Source: Bombus terrestris (Eukaryota > Arthropoda > Insecta > Hymenoptera > Apidae). Taken from it: a stretch of DNA of 64,000 bases. The notes under the pieces were generated by a model. The model did no database searches and was not told the DNA's origin. It saw only the letters and a program-made list of their open reading frames with translations. How positions within the stretch are numbered: the stretch's first letter is position 1; each line of letters starts with the position of its first letter. Positions 63,221-64,000 of this stretch are shown in pieces. The DNA lies in assembly GCF_910591885.1 (NCBI RefSeq), contig NW_025963625.1, positions 124,001-188,000 of the forward strand, written 5' to 3'. The translations under genes were made by a program, and so were the position numbers.

Positions 63221-64000
63221 CACCGTGGGACAACGTGGGACAACGTGGGACAACGTGGGACAACGTGGGACAACGTAGGACAACGTGGGACAACGTGGGA
63301 CACCGTTGGACATCGTTGGACAACGTGGGACATCGTGGGACAACGTGGGACAACGTGGGACAACGTGGGACAACGTGGGACACCGTTGGACACCGTGGGA
63401 CACCGTTGGACACCGTTGGACACCGTGGGACACCGTTGGACACCGTTGGACATCGTTGGACACCGTTGGACACCGTTGGACACCGTTGGACACCGTGGGA
63501 CAACGTGGGACAACGTGGCACAACGTGGGACAACGTGGGACAACGTGGGACAACGTGGGACAACGTGGGACAACGTGGGACAACGTGGGACAACGTGGGA
63601 CACCGTTGGACACCGTGGGACACCGTTGGACACCGTGGGACACCGTTGGACAACGTGGGACAACGTGGGACAACGTGGGACAACGTGGGACAACGTGGGA
63701 CAACGTGGGACAACGTGGGACAACGTGGGACAACGTGAGACAACGTGGGACAACGTGGGACACCGTTGGACACCGTGGGACACCGTTGGACACCGTTGGA
63801 CATCGTTGGACACCGTGGGACAACGTGGGACAACGTGGGAAACCATGGAACAACGTGGGACAACGTGGGACAACGTGGGACAACGTGGGACAACGTGGGA
63901 CACCGTTGGACATCGTTGGACACCGTGGGACAACGTGGGACAACGTGGGACACCGTTGGACACCGTTGGACACCGTTGGACACCGTTGGACACCGTGGGA
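63221..64000. repeat. Right edge, partial stop-bearing block
   Basis: TAG unit 63,271, caacgtgaga 63,731 and K 63,841, following K 63,071, match 50,071, 50,511 and 50,621 after K 49,871 (offset 13,200 rising to 13,220). The array runs off the window here in phase. caacgtggca at 63,511 is private. Confidence 0.75.

Larger units (their letters stand above)
19991..63280 (+). repeat. TAG-bearing units (33 copies)
   Basis: caacgtagga or relatives place TAG in one plus frame at 19991, 21781, 22271, 34571, 35311, 35741, 41261, 42001, 42461, 43331, 44081, 44551, 45101, 45151, 45381, 45701, 50071, 50821, 51291, 51881, 52351, 52881, 55211, 55331, 55571, 55901, 56431, 57031, 57331, 57971, 58151, 58691 and 63271. 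Most sit in a fixed context: aG run, TAG unit, two aG, cT, tT, aG, tG. None occurs before 19,991, which is why one plus frame stays open from base 5 to 41,698. Confidence 0.9.
121..63850 (+). repeat. K unit aaccatggaa, 55 copies plus one variant
   Basis: Differs from caacgtggga at bases 1, 3, 5 and 9 yet recurs unchanged at 121, 951, 1661, 2301, 3611, 4381, 5101, 5741, 7331, 8101, 8821, 9461, 10771, 11721, 12811, 13821, 14051, 15091, 15741, 16751, 16981, 18031, 21221, 22151, 24031, 26481, 27071, 28691, 29521, 30511, 31661, 32561, 35481, 36301, 36891, 38051, 38731, 39531, 40211, 41061, 41801, 43131, 43881, 46891, 47161, 49021, 49871, 50621, 54511, 57771, 59021, 59611, 61161, 63071 and 63841 (agccatggaa at 61531). 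It contains CCATGG and loses the unit CpG. In the left domain it is followed by two aG units then cT-tT; in the right domain often by five. It is the best register mark for higher-order periods. Confidence 0.95.
1..64000. repeat. Decamer satellite array (caacgtggga)n filling the window
   Basis: Every consecutive 10-base block from the first base to the last is a version of caacgtggga, all in the same phase. Variation is concentrated at base 3 (a, c or t) and base 7 (g or t), giving five common unit types (aG, cT, tT, cG, tG) and a rare sixth (aT). Bases 4-6 (cgt) and 8-10 (gga) are nearly constant. The reverse-strand unit is tcccacgttg. Each aG unit is 60% GC with one CpG, and the plus strand is purine-rich. 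Neither edge shows unique sequence, so the array continues on both sides. A 64 kb in-phase array is known from eukaryotic satellites rather than bacterial genomes, hence a heterochromatic location is inferred. It does not match telomere repeats or the insulin-linked G-rich repeat. It is reminiscent in style of short G-rich satellites such as Drosophila dodeca, but the sequence differs. Confidence 0.98.

Noticed and set aside
121..63850. K units as insertion-site or transposon footprints
   Set aside because: K replaces exactly one decamer with no target duplication, inverted repeats or extra sequence.
55921..63993. Minus-strand open frames of 1,500-2,700 codons at the right end
   Set aside because: Three overlapping frames are open at once, which is incompatible with three real genes and is a property of the repeat.
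1..64000. Giant repetitive surface or silk-like protein gene
   Set aside because: No non-repetitive N- or C-terminal region, no signal peptide, no third-position relaxation relative to the other positions, and unit-level indels ignore the triplet frame.
1..64000. CRISPR array
   Set aside because: There are no spacers; the 10-bp units are contiguous and far shorter than CRISPR repeats.
1..64000. Telomeric or interstitial telomere repeat
   Set aside because: The unit is a decamer with CGT and no TTAGGG, TTTAGGG or TTAGG motif.

Overview
The whole 64 kb window is one uninterrupted array of a 10-bp tandem repeat. The consensus unit is caacgtggga, and about 6,400 units run head to tail. Both window edges lie inside the array, so its true length is greater. 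I see no conventional gene, RNA gene, transposon, CRISPR array, promoter or unique-sequence island. An in-phase satellite of this size points to eukaryotic constitutive heterochromatin (pericentromere, sex chromosome, microchromosome or similar). I do not recognise the decamer and cannot name a species.

Notation used below: nearly every unit is CA-x-CGT-y-GGA, written as base 3 then base 7. aG = caacgtggga (most common), cT = caccgttgga, tT = catcgttgga, cG = caccgtggga, tG = catcgtggga, aT = caacgttgga (rare). K = aaccatggaa, a unit with four substitutions that recurs 55 times, plus one variant. Positions given for a unit are its first base. I found no insertion or deletion that is not a multiple of 10 bp.

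Layout. The left domain (1 to about 18,970) has higher-order repeats of 3,440 bp (partial copy ending at 2,640; full copies at 2,641-6,080 and 6,361-9,800; partial copy from 9,801) and of about 2,930 bp (12,441-15,370 and 15,371-18,310). It carries private marker units ccacgtggga, catcgctgga, caccggtgga and taacgaggga. At about 18,970-19,450 the array switches to another family. The right domain is marked by catcggtgga, cacatttgga, caacatggga, caacttggga and caacgtagga. It contains tandem or dispersed higher-order copies of about 990 bp (29,331-31,250), 1,480 bp (37,431-40,390), about 2.07 kb (40,941-45,060, repeated at 49,751-51,800), 1.06 kb (50,821-52,880) and about 1.91 kb (59,391-63,220). 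Copies are also found at longer range (5.49, 5.81 and 20.09 kb apart).

The very long open reading frames on both strands (up to about 14,000-15,000 codons) follow from a unit with no stop codon in any frame; I do not call them genes. The most interesting properties are the strict 10-bp phase lock, a G-run every 10 bp giving long candidate G-quadruplex tracts, near-complete retention of one CpG per unit, and the K unit, which places an ATG in a strong Kozak-like context inside an open frame. Comparisons were made by eye, so block edges are good to roughly one to a few units.
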